Source: an uncultured Clostridia bacterium
GTDB taxonomy: Bacteria > Bacillota > Clostridia > Peptostreptococcales > Anaerovoracaceae
Direction: 5' to 3'
DNA: 64,000 nt
Assembly: GCA_934281605.1 (NCBI GenBank)
Contig: CAKQXD010000002.1
Location: 186,001 to 250,000 of the forward strand
In this document: positions 43,955 through 53,625 of the stretch, piece by piece
Numbering within the stretch: position 1 is the first letter of the stretch
How the letters are laid out: each line of letters begins with the position of its first letter
The notes under the pieces: model-generated
Seen by the model: the letters and a program-made list of their open reading frames with translations, nothing else
Databases searched by the model: none
Told to the model about the DNA's origin: nothing
Position numbers and translations under genes: made by a program

Positions 43955-45066
43955 TGACAGCAACCAGTTTTATGTTATGGGCGCCGTTCTTACTGGCCTT
44001 TGCAGTAGCATGCGCCGCAACGCCCTTCGCCATCTGGCTGGCGCCGAAAATAGGAGCGATGGACGTGCCGAAGGACGACCGCCGCGTGCATAACAAACCA
44101 ATGCCGAGATTCGGCGGCATCGCTATTTACGCCGGGATGATGGTAGCTCTGGCGCTCTTTGTAGCGCAGGACAGAGGCGTTCCCGCTGCTATGGCAGGAT
44201 GCACGCTCATTTATATATTAGGACTCATCGACGACCTGAAAAACCTGAAGCCCATCGTCAAGCTTTCGGGGCAGATCGTGTGCGCCATCGTGGTGTACGC
44301 CATGGGGCTTCGGATCCAGTTTATCACCAACTATTTCGGACAGGGGAACATGGCGTTCGGCGATGTGCTCTGCTTCATTATCACGGTGCTGTGGCTGGTG
44401 GCCATTACCAATGCGGTCAACCTGATCGACGGCCTGGACGGGCTGGCGGCAGGCATCGCGGCCATTTCGGCGCTTTGCATCGGCTACGTGGCATACATCC
44501 ACGGGCACTACATCCCGACGGTGGCCATGATGGTTATCGCAGGGGCGGCTCTGGGATTTTTGCCGTATAATTTTCATCCTGCCAAGATCTTTATGGGCGA
44601 CGGCGGCTCGCAGCTTTTAGGGTTTTCCATCGCGGCGTTTTCTATTATGGGCGCTGTAAAGACGACGACTATGGTCGTGGTGGTGATCCCGGCGCTGGTG
44701 CTGGGCCTGCCTATATTCGACACGGTCTTTGCCATCGTGCGGCGCGTCGTTCGCAGACAGCCCATCGGACGAGGGGACAAAGAACACTTGCACCACAGGA
44801 TCCTGCGTGCAGGCTACGGCCAGCGGCGTGCGGTCATGATCATGTACTGCATCAGCGGTCTTCTGGGGATCATGGCGGTCATCTACAGCCGGGGTCTGAT
44901 GGTGGAATGCATCGGTCTGCTGCTGATCGCGGCCATTCTGCTCTATGTGCTGCTGGGAAACGACACGGTGCAGCGGCTGGAAATGACCCGGCAGGATAGT
45001 GAACCACAGACAGAATCAACGGAAAAGGAAACGGACAAAAGTGGAGAATCAACAGACGCTGAATAA
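43954..45066 (+). CDS. Undecaprenyl-phosphate GlcNAc-1-phosphate transferase, WecA/TagO family (370 aa)
   Basis: Polytopic membrane enzyme that starts teichoic acid or polysaccharide synthesis on undecaprenyl phosphate. Motifs: VPKDDRRVHNKPMPRFGG, LGLIDDLKNLKP, NLIDGLDGLAAGIA, FMGDGGSQLLGF, and HLHHRILRAG. GTG 43954 is chosen: AGGAG is 7 nt upstream and it overlaps the previous stop (TAGTG). About ten TM segments and a short hydrophilic tail. Confidence 0.93.
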   Translation: MTATSFMLWAPFLLAFAVACAATPFAIWLAPKIGAMDVPKDDRRVHNKPMPRFGGIAIYAGMMVALALFVAQDRGVPAAMAGCTLIYILGLIDDLKNLKPIVKLSGQIVCAIVVYAMGLRIQFITNYFGQGNMAFGDVLCFIITVLWLVAITNAVNLIDGLDGLAAGIAAISALCIGYVAYIHGHYIPTVAMMVIAGAALGFLPYNFHPAKIFMGDGGSQLLGFSIAAFSIMGAVKTTTMVVVVIPALVLGLPIFDTVFAIVRRVVRRQPIGRGDKEHLHHRILRAGYGQRRAVMIMYCISGLLGIMAVIYSRGLMVECIGLLLIAAILLYVLLGNDTVQRLEMTRQDSEPQTESTEKETDKSGESTDAE

Positions 45067-46420
45067 CATCAAGACGAGGGAGCTTCTTTCGATGCTCCGC
45101 AAGATCGCGCTGCCCATTGCGCTCCAAAGCCTCATCGGCTCCAGCCTGAACCTCATCGACAACCTGATGGTGGGCAGTCTGGGCGAACTGCAGCTCAATG
45201 CGGTAGGCGTATCGGTGCAGATCTTTTTTATCTACTGGATGTTATTGTACGGGATCTCGGGTGGTGCAGCCACCTTTATTTCCCAGTTTTATGGTGTGAG
45301 CGATTTTAAAAATATAAGAAGAACGACAGGCTTTACCCTGACCATCGCGCTGGGGATCGGCCTGCTCTTTTTTATTGCGGCGGAAGCCTTCCCGCAGTAT
45401 ATCCTGCGGATCTTTACCAAATTTCCGGAGGTTATCGAGGAGGGCAGCAGCTACGTGCGGCTGGCGGCTCCGACTTTCCTGATGCTGGCGGTGACACAGC
45501 CTTTTACCATCGCGCTGCGGGCGACCCAGCAGACCAGGCTGCCGCTCTATGCCAGTGCGGTAGCGCTGGCGACCAACACGGTGCTCAACTATATCCTGAT
45601 CTTCGGCAAACTGGGGCTTCCGGCTCTCGGAGTCAACGGTGCGGCTCTGGCTACGGCTATCGCACGTCTGCTGGAAATGGGGCTGATTCTATACGTGGTA
45701 TTCGGCAGGAAGAACAAGATCGCCGGCAGGCTTTCCGAGTTTTTCAGCTACGGCAAAGATCTGGCCAAACGTATCTATCAGAATGCGCTGCCGACTACTG
45801 CCAATGAAACGCTGTGGGGGCTCGGTACGTCCCTTTATGTGGCGGCCTTTGCACGGATCGGCATCACGGAAGGCGCGGCCATTCAGGCATGCAATACCAT
45901 TAACAATCTGTTCTCGCTGGCGGCCTTCAGTATAGGAGACGCCATCCTGATTTTAATAGGACAGAAGCTGGGAGAAGGCAAGCCGGATCTGGCTTACGCC
46001 ATGTCGAAGAAGATCATCGTAGTGGGTCTCATCATCGGACTGCTGCTGGGAGGCGGCGTGATCCTGGCGGGAGATTCCATCCTTGGCCTCTTTGACTTTA
46101 CGCCGGAGGGTGCGGCTTATGCGAAGAAGATCCTCATCGTGTACGGTGCTGCCCTCTGGCTGGCGCTGTACAATGCGATGCATGTGACGGGGACTTTGCG
46201 AGGCGGCGGAGATACGCGTTTTGCCATGTTCACGGAGACGGGCACCGTATGGCTCATCGGTGTGCCGCTGGCGTTTATCACCTCGCTGTATCTCCACTGG
46301 CCGATCTATTTCGCAGTGCTGGCTGTAAAGAGCGAAGAGGTGGTCAAGGCAATCATCCTGACCAGGCGGTATTTCAGTAAGAAATGGTTGAAAAATGTCA
46401 TCGAAAACATTGACCTATAG
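45041..46420 (+). CDS. MATE-family efflux transporter (459 aa)
   Basis: Twelve predicted TM helices in two homologous halves. MLRKIALPIALQSLIGSSL with LIDNLMVGSLGE opens the first half and GIPL/RGGGDTRFAM-type sequences end the second, as in NorM/DinF relatives. Na+- or H+-driven export of drugs or metabolites. GTG 45041 gives the usual length and overlaps the previous gene by 26 nt; ATG 45092 is an alternative. Confidence 0.9.
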   Translation: MENQQTLNNIKTRELLSMLRKIALPIALQSLIGSSLNLIDNLMVGSLGELQLNAVGVSVQIFFIYWMLLYGISGGAATFISQFYGVSDFKNIRRTTGFTLTIALGIGLLFFIAAEAFPQYILRIFTKFPEVIEEGSSYVRLAAPTFLMLAVTQPFTIALRATQQTRLPLYASAVALATNTVLNYILIFGKLGLPALGVNGAALATAIARLLEMGLILYVVFGRKNKIAGRLSEFFSYGKDLAKRIYQNALPTTANETLWGLGTSLYVAAFARIGITEGAAIQACNTINNLFSLAAFSIGDAILILIGQKLGEGKPDLAYAMSKKIIVVGLIIGLLLGGGVILAGDSILGLFDFTPEGAAYAKKILIVYGAALWLALYNAMHVTGTLRGGGDTRFAMFTETGTVWLIGVPLAFITSLYLHWPIYFAVLAVKSEEVVKAIILTRRYFSKKWLKNVIENIDL

Positions 46421-46556
46421 GGGAATAGCGAAATGACGAAATTTCAGCAAATTTGTATAAAAAACTCAAAATTTACAGCATGAAAATACAAAAATAAACG
46501 GCTGAAACCGCTGAAATGAATGGGTTTATAAAACTTTTATGAAATTGAAAAAGATA

Positions 46557-46586
46557 TTGCCAAATCACCGCAAACAGGTGTATAAT
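46557..46586 (+). promoter_or_regulatory. Promoter of the ATP synthase operon
   Basis: TTGCCA (46557-46562), 18-nt spacer, perfect TATAAT (46581-46586) with TG just before it. The ATG at 46585 overlaps the -10 and so cannot be a start. Confidence 0.75.
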
Positions 46587-46629
46587 GATATACAAATTGA
46601 AAAATGAGAAAGGGAGAGAAAAAGCAAAA

Positions 46630-47088
46630 ATGGATGAAGTCAGCAAGCTGAAAAAACAAGTTGCGATATATGGACTGGCAGTCGTCGCAGTCTGCGAGAT
46701 CGTATCCCTTTTTATTGTGGGTTTTGATATCGGGTTTACCGTTTTCCTGCTGGCCGGATTCGCCGCAGCACTGGTGAATTTCTGGCTGCTGGCATTCTTC
46801 TTACAGAAGATGCTGGACAGCGGCAACGCAGGGTTCTCAACGATAAGCTTTGTAATAAGGATATTGATATATTGTGCAGTATTTTTTATCGCGGTCAAGC
46901 AGGGACACACCCCGAGCTGGGTGGGATGCCTGGCCGGGATACTGGCACCGAAAGTCCCTCTCTATTATTTCAACGCCGTCAAGCCGGACTTCAATACGAA
47001 GCGCAAGGTTCGTCCGGAAGTGCAGGCTATGTACGAGCAGGAGGATAAGGAGAAGGATGACGAGTACTGGGGCAGAAAGGAGGATTAG
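46630..47088 (+). CDS. ATP synthase subunit I-like membrane protein (152 aa)
   Basis: Four hydrophobic helices (YGLAVVAVCEIVSLFIVGF; FLLAGFAAALVNFWLL; two more near 75-115) and a charged tail (EQEDKEKDDEYWGRKED). Position directly before atpB and topology fit AtpI-like proteins that assist c-ring assembly. Sequence conservation in this family is low. First gene of the atp operon. Confidence 0.75.
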   Translation: MDEVSKLKKQVAIYGLAVVAVCEIVSLFIVGFDIGFTVFLLAGFAAALVNFWLLAFFLQKMLDSGNAGFSTISFVIRILIYCAVFFIAVKQGHTPSWVGCLAGILAPKVPLYYFNAVKPDFNTKRKVRPEVQAMYEQEDKEKDDEYWGRKED

Positions 47089-47090
47089 CT

Positions 47091-47822
47091 ATGCATGATT
47101 TATCGCATCTGGGGCCTAAAAAGGTCTTCATCTTCGGCGACGGGTCGTTTTTCATAACGGAGACTGTCGTCTGGGGCGTGATCGTGGCTCTGATCATCGG
47201 GATCCTGGCGTGCTGGTCAGCCAGCAAGCTGCAGCGGGTACCGAAGGGCAAGCAGGTGATTGCAGAATTCGTGGTAGAAAAAGCGTACAGCATGGTACAG
47301 TCCGTCATGGGCGTAAAGCTGGGAACGGTCTTTGCACCATATATGGCGTCGATCTTTTTCTTCATGCTGCTTTCCAACATGCTGGGACTGTTCGGATTCC
47401 GGCCGGTCACATCGGACGTGAACTGTACGTTCGCACTGGCGATCACAACATTTTTCCTGATCCAGGGAACGGGGGTCAAGTTCATGGGCGTAGGAGGCAA
47501 GCTGAAGCATATGTGCTCGCCGTATCCGTTCATGATCATCATCAACGTGATCGAGATGTTCTCGACGCCGCTTTCACTGGGTCTGCGACTGTTCGGTAAT
47601 ATACTGGCAGGACTGATCGTTATGTCTCTTGTTTACAGCGGACTGGCAACCCTTTCGCTGCAGTTCATGAACATACCGATTCTGGACGCTATATTCCCAT
47701 TACCGGCGAATGCATTCTTTGATATGTTCGAACCTGTGCTGCAGGCGTACATATTCACGATGTTAACCATGGCATTTATGGCCAATGAAGCTATTACTTT
47801 AAGCGATCATATAGAAGAGTAA
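47091..47822 (+). CDS. atpB: F0F1 ATP synthase subunit a (243 aa)
   Basis: Ion-channel stator subunit. The essential Arg is in LSLGLRLFGNILAG (TM4), and LQAYIFTMLTMAFMANE is the last helix. Five to six TM helices. Together with the c subunit it sets ion specificity. Ribosome site AAAGGAGG; 2 nt after the upstream gene. Confidence 0.95.
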   Translation: MHDLSHLGPKKVFIFGDGSFFITETVVWGVIVALIIGILACWSASKLQRVPKGKQVIAEFVVEKAYSMVQSVMGVKLGTVFAPYMASIFFFMLLSNMLGLFGFRPVTSDVNCTFALAITTFFLIQGTGVKFMGVGGKLKHMCSPYPFMIIINVIEMFSTPLSLGLRLFGNILAGLIVMSLVYSGLATLSLQFMNIPILDAIFPLPANAFFDMFEPVLQAYIFTMLTMAFMANEAITLSDHIEE

Positions 47823-47841
47823 CTTTAAGGAGGATATTATC

Positions 47842-48108
47842 ATGACAGGAATTACACCGGAAGCTTTTGTACTGGGATTATCAGGACTTGGTGCAGGTCT
47901 GGCAATGATCTGCGGTATTGGTACAGGTATTGGACAGGGTTATGCAGCTGGTAGAGCCGTTGAAGGCGTAGCAAGACAGCCTGAAGCACAGAGTGATATT
48001 TTAAAGATCATGCTGGTTGGTCAGGGTGTATCTGAAACACCGACCATCTTCGCATTCGTAGTTTCCATCATCCTGATGTTTGCGAACCCGCTGGTTGGCA
48101 TGCTGTAG
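47842..48108 (+). CDS. atpE: F0F1 ATP synthase subunit c, Na+-type signature (88 aa)
   Basis: Two-helix hairpin with polar loop GRAVEGVARQPEAQ. The Na+ ligands known from Ilyobacter-type c rings can be read at the same numbers: Q32 (GIGQG), V63, E65 and T66 (GVSETP), while position 70 is Phe instead of Tyr. An E-T pair also occurs in Na+ enzymes of acetogens. Sodium use is therefore likely, not proven. Confidence 0.96.
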   Translation: MTGITPEAFVLGLSGLGAGLAMICGIGTGIGQGYAAGRAVEGVARQPEAQSDILKIMLVGQGVSETPTIFAFVVSIILMFANPLVGML

Positions 48109-48167
48109 GGGAGACTCCTCAAACTGTAAATTTGTATGAAATCATATGACAGGGAAGGAGGCGATGA

Positions 48168-48680
48168 ATGATGGAGTACACAGGCCTGATAGAAATAAAC
48201 TGGTCGATTATAATGATCTGGATCACAGTCATCGTTTTGTTCCTCGTGCTCAAGAAGTTCTTCTTTGAAAAAGTAAAGAACTTTATGGAGACGAGATCCA
48301 ACTCCATCCAGGACGCCTTTGACAGTGCAGAAGCCGTAAACAGAAGAGCGGATGAAAAGATGCAGAACTACACGAAGCGTATAGCCAATGTAGAAGCAGA
48401 AGGAAGAGAGATCATCCGTGACGCCAAGATCAAGGCGGATGCACAGGCAAGAGAAATCATTGAAGATGCCAACAAGCAGGCGACTGAGATACTGAACAAA
48501 GCAGAACGGAATATCGAGAGAGAGAAACAGAAGGCCATGGAAGAAATGCGCAAGGAAGTTGCTGCTCTCGCTATGATGGCTGCTGAGCGGATCGTAGAAC
48601 GAGAAATCCAGAATGTCGGTCAGGACGAAATCGTGGATGAAGTGATAAACAAAGCAAGGAGTACAGGATGGCAGAATTAA
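48168..48680 (+). CDS. atpF: F0F1 ATP synthase subunit b (170 aa)
   Basis: One N-terminal TM helix (IMIWITVIVLFLVLKKFFF) and a long charged coiled-coil stalk (residues 35-160) that connects F0 to delta on F1. AAGGAGG is 6 nt before ATG 48168; a second ATG follows directly. Its end overlaps atpH by 13 nt. Confidence 0.95.
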   Translation: MMEYTGLIEINWSIIMIWITVIVLFLVLKKFFFEKVKNFMETRSNSIQDAFDSAEAVNRRADEKMQNYTKRIANVEAEGREIIRDAKIKADAQAREIIEDANKQATEILNKAERNIEREKQKAMEEMRKEVAALAMMAAERIVEREIQNVGQDEIVDEVINKARSTGWQN

Positions 48681-49207
48681 CAGTTGATCTTACTTACGGC
48701 ACTGCCCTCTATGAAGCGGCGGAAGACGTAGGCAAAAGAGAAGAGATCGCAAAGAATGCCGACTGGGTCCTCGACGTATTTCGGGAGAACCCGGACCTTC
48801 AGAATTTTATCAACTATCCGGCGATATCGGCGAGAGAAAAGAAAGAAACGATCGAGAAGATATTCGACGGGAATGTATGCGAGGAATTTCTGAATTTCCT
48901 TTACGTATTGATCGATAAAGGAAGGACGATGCATCTTGCGAAAATCATAAAGGTGTATAAGAGTCTTATAGAAAAAGAAGAAGGATATTCCTACGGTACA
49001 GTGTATTCGGTAGTTCCGCTGGACAAGAAGCGGATCGAAGAGCTGGAGCAGGATGTATCCAGGCTTATGCAGATGAATGTAAGACTGACGAATGAAACAG
49101 ATCCCAAACTGATCGGAGGCATCAAGATCCTGGTAGAAGGCCGGATCATCGACGCATCGATCAGAAAGAAATTTGACGATCTCGAAAGTCAAATTAATTT
49201 AAACTAG
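48668..49207 (+). CDS. atpH: F0F1 ATP synthase subunit delta (179 aa)
   Basis: OSCP-type stator protein: N-terminal six-helix bundle (YGTALYEAAEDVGKREEI) and C-terminal IGGIKILVEGRIIDASIRKKFDDL, the family signature. Links alpha to the b stalk. Starts inside atpF behind AAGGAG. Confidence 0.95.
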   Translation: MAELTVDLTYGTALYEAAEDVGKREEIAKNADWVLDVFRENPDLQNFINYPAISAREKKETIEKIFDGNVCEEFLNFLYVLIDKGRTMHLAKIIKVYKSLIEKEEGYSYGTVYSVVPLDKKRIEELEQDVSRLMQMNVRLTNETDPKLIGGIKILVEGRIIDASIRKKFDDLESQINLN

Positions 49208-49219
49208 GGAGGAGAAGAA

Positions 49220-50737
49220 ATGAACCTGAGACCGGAAGAAATAAGCGCAGTCATAAAAGAGCAAATAAAAAACTATAAAAATCAGCTGGAAATTTCCGAC
49301 TTTGGGACCGTTATCCAGGTAGGTGACGGTATCGCCAGAGTATACGGTCTGGAAAACTGTATGTCGGGTGAACTTCTGGAATTCCCGGGCAATACATATG
49401 GTATGGCCATGAACCTGGAAGAAGACAACGTCGGCGTTGTAATCATGGGTTCTGACCGGGAAATAAAGGAAGGTGATATCGTAAAACCGACCGGCAAGGT
49501 AGCAGAAGTGCCGGTAGGAGATGCGATGATGGGACGTGTTGTAAACGCGTTGGGACAGCCGATCGACGGCAAAGGCCCGATCGTAAGCAGCGAGTCGCGT
49601 CCGATCGAATACCCGGCGCCGGGAGTTTTACAGCGTAAATCCGTTAACCAGCCTCTGCAGACCGGTATCAAGGCCATCGACTCCATGATTCCGATCGGAA
49701 GAGGACAGAGAGAGTTGATCATCGGTGACAGACAGACTGGTAAGACAGCTATCGCCATCGATACCATTTTAAACCAGAAGGGTGAAGACGTGATCTGTAT
49801 CTACGTTGCTATCGGACAGAAGAAATCCACGGTAGCACAGCTGGTACAGAATCTGGAAGACAAGGGCGCAATGGATTACACCATCGTGGTATCGGCAACA
49901 GCGTCCGACGTAGCGCCTTTGCAGTATATCGCACCGTACGCAGGATGCGCCATCGGAGAATACTTCATGTATCAGGGCAAGGACGTTCTGATCGTATACG
50001 ATGACCTGTCCAAGCACGCGGTTGCTTACAGAGCCATGTCCCTGCTGCTTCGCAGACCGCCTGGCCGTGAAGCATATCCGGGAGATGTATTCTATCTCCA
50101 TTCCAGACTTCTGGAGAGAGCAGCCAAGCTTTCCGATGAACTGGGCGGCGGATCCATTACCGCACTGCCGATCATCGAGACGCAGGCAGGAGACGTATCG
50201 GCTTATATCCCGACCAACGTAATTTCCATTACCGACGGTCAGATCTATCTGGAAACAGAACTCTTCTTCACAGGACAGAGACCGGCGGTAAACGCAGGTA
50301 TTTCCGTATCCCGTGTAGGAGGTAACGCACAGATCAAGGCAATGAAGAAGGTAGCCAGCTCCGTTAAGCTGGAACTGGCGCAGTACAGAGAACTGGCAAG
50401 CTTCTCCCAGTTCGGCTCCGACGTGGATGCGGACACCAAGGCACGGCTGGATCACGGCCAGGTGCTGATGGAGATCCTCAAGCAGCCGCAGTATCAGCCG
50501 ATCCCGGTAGAAAAGCAGGTCATGATCATTTACGCTGCCGTAAATCATGTGCTGGACGATATCGAAGTGGAACAGGTCAAGGAATTCGAACACAAGCTGT
50601 TTGAATTCATGGACACTCAGTATCCACACGTAGGAAAAGCTATCCGCACCGAAGGCGTTATCAGCGAAGAAACTGAGAAAGACCTGAAGGAAGCTGTAGA
50701 ACTTTGCAAGAAGGAGTTTCGCAGCACCAATGTATAG
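49220..50737 (+). CDS. atpA: F0F1 ATP synthase subunit alpha (505 aa)
   Basis: Non-catalytic nucleotide subunit. P-loop GDRQTGKTAIAIDTI near residue 170, IGQKKSTVAQLV, and PAVNAGISVSRVGG with the ATP-synthase signature region. Standard length. Ribosome site GGGAGGAG. Confidence 0.98.
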   Translation: MNLRPEEISAVIKEQIKNYKNQLEISDFGTVIQVGDGIARVYGLENCMSGELLEFPGNTYGMAMNLEEDNVGVVIMGSDREIKEGDIVKPTGKVAEVPVGDAMMGRVVNALGQPIDGKGPIVSSESRPIEYPAPGVLQRKSVNQPLQTGIKAIDSMIPIGRGQRELIIGDRQTGKTAIAIDTILNQKGEDVICIYVAIGQKKSTVAQLVQNLEDKGAMDYTIVVSATASDVAPLQYIAPYAGCAIGEYFMYQGKDVLIVYDDLSKHAVAYRAMSLLLRRPPGREAYPGDVFYLHSRLLERAAKLSDELGGGSITALPIIETQAGDVSAYIPTNVISITDGQIYLETELFFTGQRPAVNAGISVSRVGGNAQIKAMKKVASSVKLELAQYRELASFSQFGSDVDADTKARLDHGQVLMEILKQPQYQPIPVEKQVMIIYAAVNHVLDDIEVEQVKEFEHKLFEFMDTQYPHVGKAIRTEGVISEETEKDLKEAVELCKKEFRSTNV

Positions 50738-50773
50738 TTTTTCAACTGAGAAAATCACAAGGGAGGTGTGAGA

Positions 50774-51640
50774 GTGGCCGCAGGAAATATACGTGATATA
50801 AAACGCCGGATCAAGAGCGTCACCAGTACCGAGCACATCACAAACGCGATGAAGCTGGTATCGGCCGGCAAGCTCCGGAAGGCGAAGGCGATCTTCGAAA
50901 AGACAAACGAGAACTCACACTATATCACTCATACAATCAGCGAAATATTTAATAACAGCAAGGATATCCCGGAGGAATATCTGGAAGGCAACCGGGAGAT
51001 CAAGAAAACCTGTTATATCGTTGTAACCAGCAGCAGAGGACTTTGCGGCGGGTTCAACAGCAGCATCCTCAAGGAAGCGCAGTCCATGATCGACATGAGC
51101 GGAAGCGAACCGGTGATCCTGGCCATCGGTATGAAGGCCAAGGAATACTTCGAGAAGCGCGGCTATGAGATCTTCAGCCACTACCTGGCTCCGCCTGAGA
51201 ACATTTCGTTCCTGGAAGCCAGAGAAATGGCGCTGCCTCTTCTGGATCTGTATACCAAGGGTGAGATCGACGAGATCCAGCTCGTCTACACATCCTTTAT
51301 CAGTTCCATGGAACAGCAGGTGCAGACGGCGAGACTGCTCCCGTTTGACGTAGAGCACGACCCGGAAGTGATCCGGAACGCCAAGACGGTGGAATACGAG
51401 CCGTCGGTGGAAGCCGTGTTCAACTACCTGGTTCCGAAGTATGTAGAAATGATGCTGTATGCGGCAGTAGTAGAATCGGCGACCTGTGAGCATGCCGCTA
51501 GACGGATGGCGATGGAAAACGCCACCGACAGCGCCAGAGAAATGCTGGATGTGCTGTCCCTCACCTACAACAGGGCAAGGCAGTCTGCGATCACAGATGA
51601 AATCATAGAAATTGTAGCCGGTTCCGAGGCACAAAATTAG
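50774..51640 (+). CDS. atpG: F0F1 ATP synthase subunit gamma (288 aa)
   Basis: Rotor shaft: N-terminal helix DIKRRIKSVTSTEHITNAMK and C-terminal ENATDSAREMLDVLSLTYNRARQ pair inside the alpha3beta3 ring. GTG 50774 is preferred, 7 nt after GGGAGG; the GTG at 50768 is too near the ribosome site. Confidence 0.95.
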   Translation: MAAGNIRDIKRRIKSVTSTEHITNAMKLVSAGKLRKAKAIFEKTNENSHYITHTISEIFNNSKDIPEEYLEGNREIKKTCYIVVTSSRGLCGGFNSSILKEAQSMIDMSGSEPVILAIGMKAKEYFEKRGYEIFSHYLAPPENISFLEAREMALPLLDLYTKGEIDEIQLVYTSFISSMEQQVQTARLLPFDVEHDPEVIRNAKTVEYEPSVEAVFNYLVPKYVEMMLYAAVVESATCEHAARRMAMENATDSAREMLDVLSLTYNRARQSAITDEIIEIVAGSEAQN

Positions 51641-51649
51641 GAGGCGAAA

Positions 51650-53041
51650 ATGAACAAGGGAAAAATACATCAGATTATAGGACCTGTAATCGATATCAAG
51701 TTCAATGAGGACGAGATGCCTGAGTTGCTGAATGCCGTGAATATAGAGTACCAGGGAAGAACCATCGTAACAGAAGTTGCCCAGCACAAGGGCGACGATG
51801 TAGCGAGATGTATCGCTCTTTCCTCGACCGACGGACTCAGAAGAGGCATGGAAGCCGTGGATACGGGAGCACCGATCCAGGTACCTGTCGGCAAGGAAGT
51901 CCTGGGAAGAATGTTCAACGTAATCGGTGAGACCATCGATGAAAAGGGAGAAATCGACACAGATCTGGTAGCATCCATTCACAGAGAGGCTCCGTCCTTC
52001 GAAGAACAGGATACTTCCGCACAGATCTTTGAAACAGGTATCAAGGTAATCGACCTGATCGCGCCGTACACACGAGGCGGTAAGGTTGGTCTGTTCGGCG
52101 GCGCCGGCGTAGGAAAGACCGTACTGATCCAGGAGCTGATCAGTAACATCGCGAGAGAGCACGGCGGTATTTCCGTATTCGCAGGCGTAGGCGAACGTAC
52201 AAGAGAAGGTAACGACCTGTACTACGAAATGATCGAGTCGGGCGTAATCAAAAATACAGCCATGGTATTCGGACAGATGAACGAACCGCCTGGCGCCAGA
52301 ATGCGTGTTGCGCTGACCGGGCTGACCATGGCAGAATATTTCCGTGATAAAGAAAATCAGGACGTACTGCTGTTCATCGACAACATTTTCCGTTTTACCC
52401 AGGCAGGTTCCGAAGTATCCGCACTGCTGGGACGTGTACCGTCCGCAGTAGGTTACCAGCCGACCCTGGCAACGGAAATGGGTGCTCTGCAGGAAAGAAT
52501 CACATCCACCAAGAAGGGATCCATCACTTCCGTACAGGCGGTATATGTACCGGCCGACGACCTGACTGACCCTGCTCCGGCGACGACGTTCGCCCACCTG
52601 GATGCGACGACCGTACTGTCCAGATCCATCACAGAGCTGGGTATCTATCCGGCAGTAGATCCGCTGGAATCCACTTCCAGAATCATGGATCCGCTGATTC
52701 TGGGCAAGGAGCACTATGAAACGGCCAGAGGCGTGCAGGAAGTGCTGCAGCGTTACAAGGAACTGCAGGACATCATCGCCATCTTAGGTATGGACGAACT
52801 GGCTGATTCCGATAAGCTGATCGTAAACAGAGCCAGAAAGATTCAGAGATTCCTGTCTCAGCCATTCAGCGTAGCAGAACAGTTCACAGGCATGGAAGGT
52901 AAGTACCTGCCGCTGAAGGAAACGGTTCGCGGATTCCGCGAGATCCTGGAAGGCAAGCACGACGAAATTCCTGAACAGATGTTCCTCTTCGCAGGCGGTA
53001 TCGATGAAGTTGTCGAGAAGTACGAGAAGAGCAAGAAATAG
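51650..53041 (+). CDS. atpD: F0F1 ATP synthase subunit beta (463 aa)
   Basis: Catalytic subunit. Walker A GGAGVGKTVLIQEL near residue 150, GERTREGNDLYYEM with the catalytic Glu, Walker B LLFIDNIFRFTQAGSEVSAL, and PAVDPLESTSR. Standard length. Confidence 0.98.
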   Translation: MNKGKIHQIIGPVIDIKFNEDEMPELLNAVNIEYQGRTIVTEVAQHKGDDVARCIALSSTDGLRRGMEAVDTGAPIQVPVGKEVLGRMFNVIGETIDEKGEIDTDLVASIHREAPSFEEQDTSAQIFETGIKVIDLIAPYTRGGKVGLFGGAGVGKTVLIQELISNIAREHGGISVFAGVGERTREGNDLYYEMIESGVIKNTAMVFGQMNEPPGARMRVALTGLTMAEYFRDKENQDVLLFIDNIFRFTQAGSEVSALLGRVPSAVGYQPTLATEMGALQERITSTKKGSITSVQAVYVPADDLTDPAPATTFAHLDATTVLSRSITELGIYPAVDPLESTSRIMDPLILGKEHYETARGVQEVLQRYKELQDIIAILGMDELADSDKLIVNRARKIQRFLSQPFSVAEQFTGMEGKYLPLKETVRGFREILEGKHDEIPEQMFLFAGGIDEVVEKYEKSKK

Positions 53042-53059
53042 GAGAAGGAGGGATCTGTC

Positions 53060-53497
53060 ATGGCGAACAGCGTAAGACTGGAAATCATTACTCCTTCCAA
53101 AAAGTTTTATCAGGGTGATGTAGAGCTCGTCATCGTCCGGACTCTGGAAGGTGACGAGGGCTTTATGAAAGGCCACGCCTGGGCGTGCAAGCTCCTGGAC
53201 ATCGGCGAAATGTGGATCCAGGAGAAGGGCGCTGCAAAGAACTCCTATAAGGTTGCTGCCATCGCAGGCGGTTTTATCGACGTCAAGGATACGATCATCA
53301 TCTATACCGACGCGGTAGAATGGGCTGAGGATATCGATATGGAACGTGTCAACGCCGAGAAATCCCGTGCCGAAGAATGGCTGCGGGAGCATGAAGCGGA
53401 CGGCACACCGGATGAGATCCTCCGCGCCAAAACATCCATCGCCAAAGCCGAGCTGCGTGCGGATGTTGCCGGCGGCGGAAGACGTAGAAAACACTAG
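53060..53497 (+). CDS. atpC: F0F1 ATP synthase subunit epsilon (145 aa)
   Basis: Beta-sandwich N-domain (VRLEIITPSKKFYQGDVELVIV, EGDEGFMKGHA) and a two-helix C-terminus that can inhibit ATP hydrolysis. Last gene of the operon. No terminator directly follows; the next gene has its own leader repeats. Confidence 0.93.
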   Translation: MANSVRLEIITPSKKFYQGDVELVIVRTLEGDEGFMKGHAWACKLLDIGEMWIQEKGAAKNSYKVAAIAGGFIDVKDTIIIYTDAVEWAEDIDMERVNAEKSRAEEWLREHEADGTPDEILRAKTSIAKAELRADVAGGGRRRKH

Positions 53498-53532
53498 AGG
53501 AGGATCCTTCGGAGCGCTGCAAAGCCTCCGGC

Positions 53533-53571
53533 GGACGTCAATGTCACCTTGTCAGGTGACAAATATAGGAG
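53533..53571 (+). repeat. Tandem leader repeat, unit 1 (hairpin plus AGGAG)
   Basis: 39-nt unit from GGACGTCAATG to ATATAGGAG, with an 8-bp hairpin TGTCACCT (53542-53549)/AGGTGACA (53554-53561). An exact copy starts 48 bp later. Confidence 0.9.
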
Positions 53572-53580
53572 TCCCCTGGG

Positions 53581-53619
53581 GGACGTCAATGTCACCTTGT
53601 CAGGTGACAAATATAGGAG
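53581..53619 (+). repeat. Tandem leader repeat, unit 2, providing the ribosome site of the TM1266-like gene
   Basis: Identical to 53533-53571. Its terminal AGGAG (53615-53619) is 6 nt before ATG 53626, while its hairpin (53590-53609) ends just upstream. Confidence 0.9.
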
Positions 53620-53625
53620 CATATT

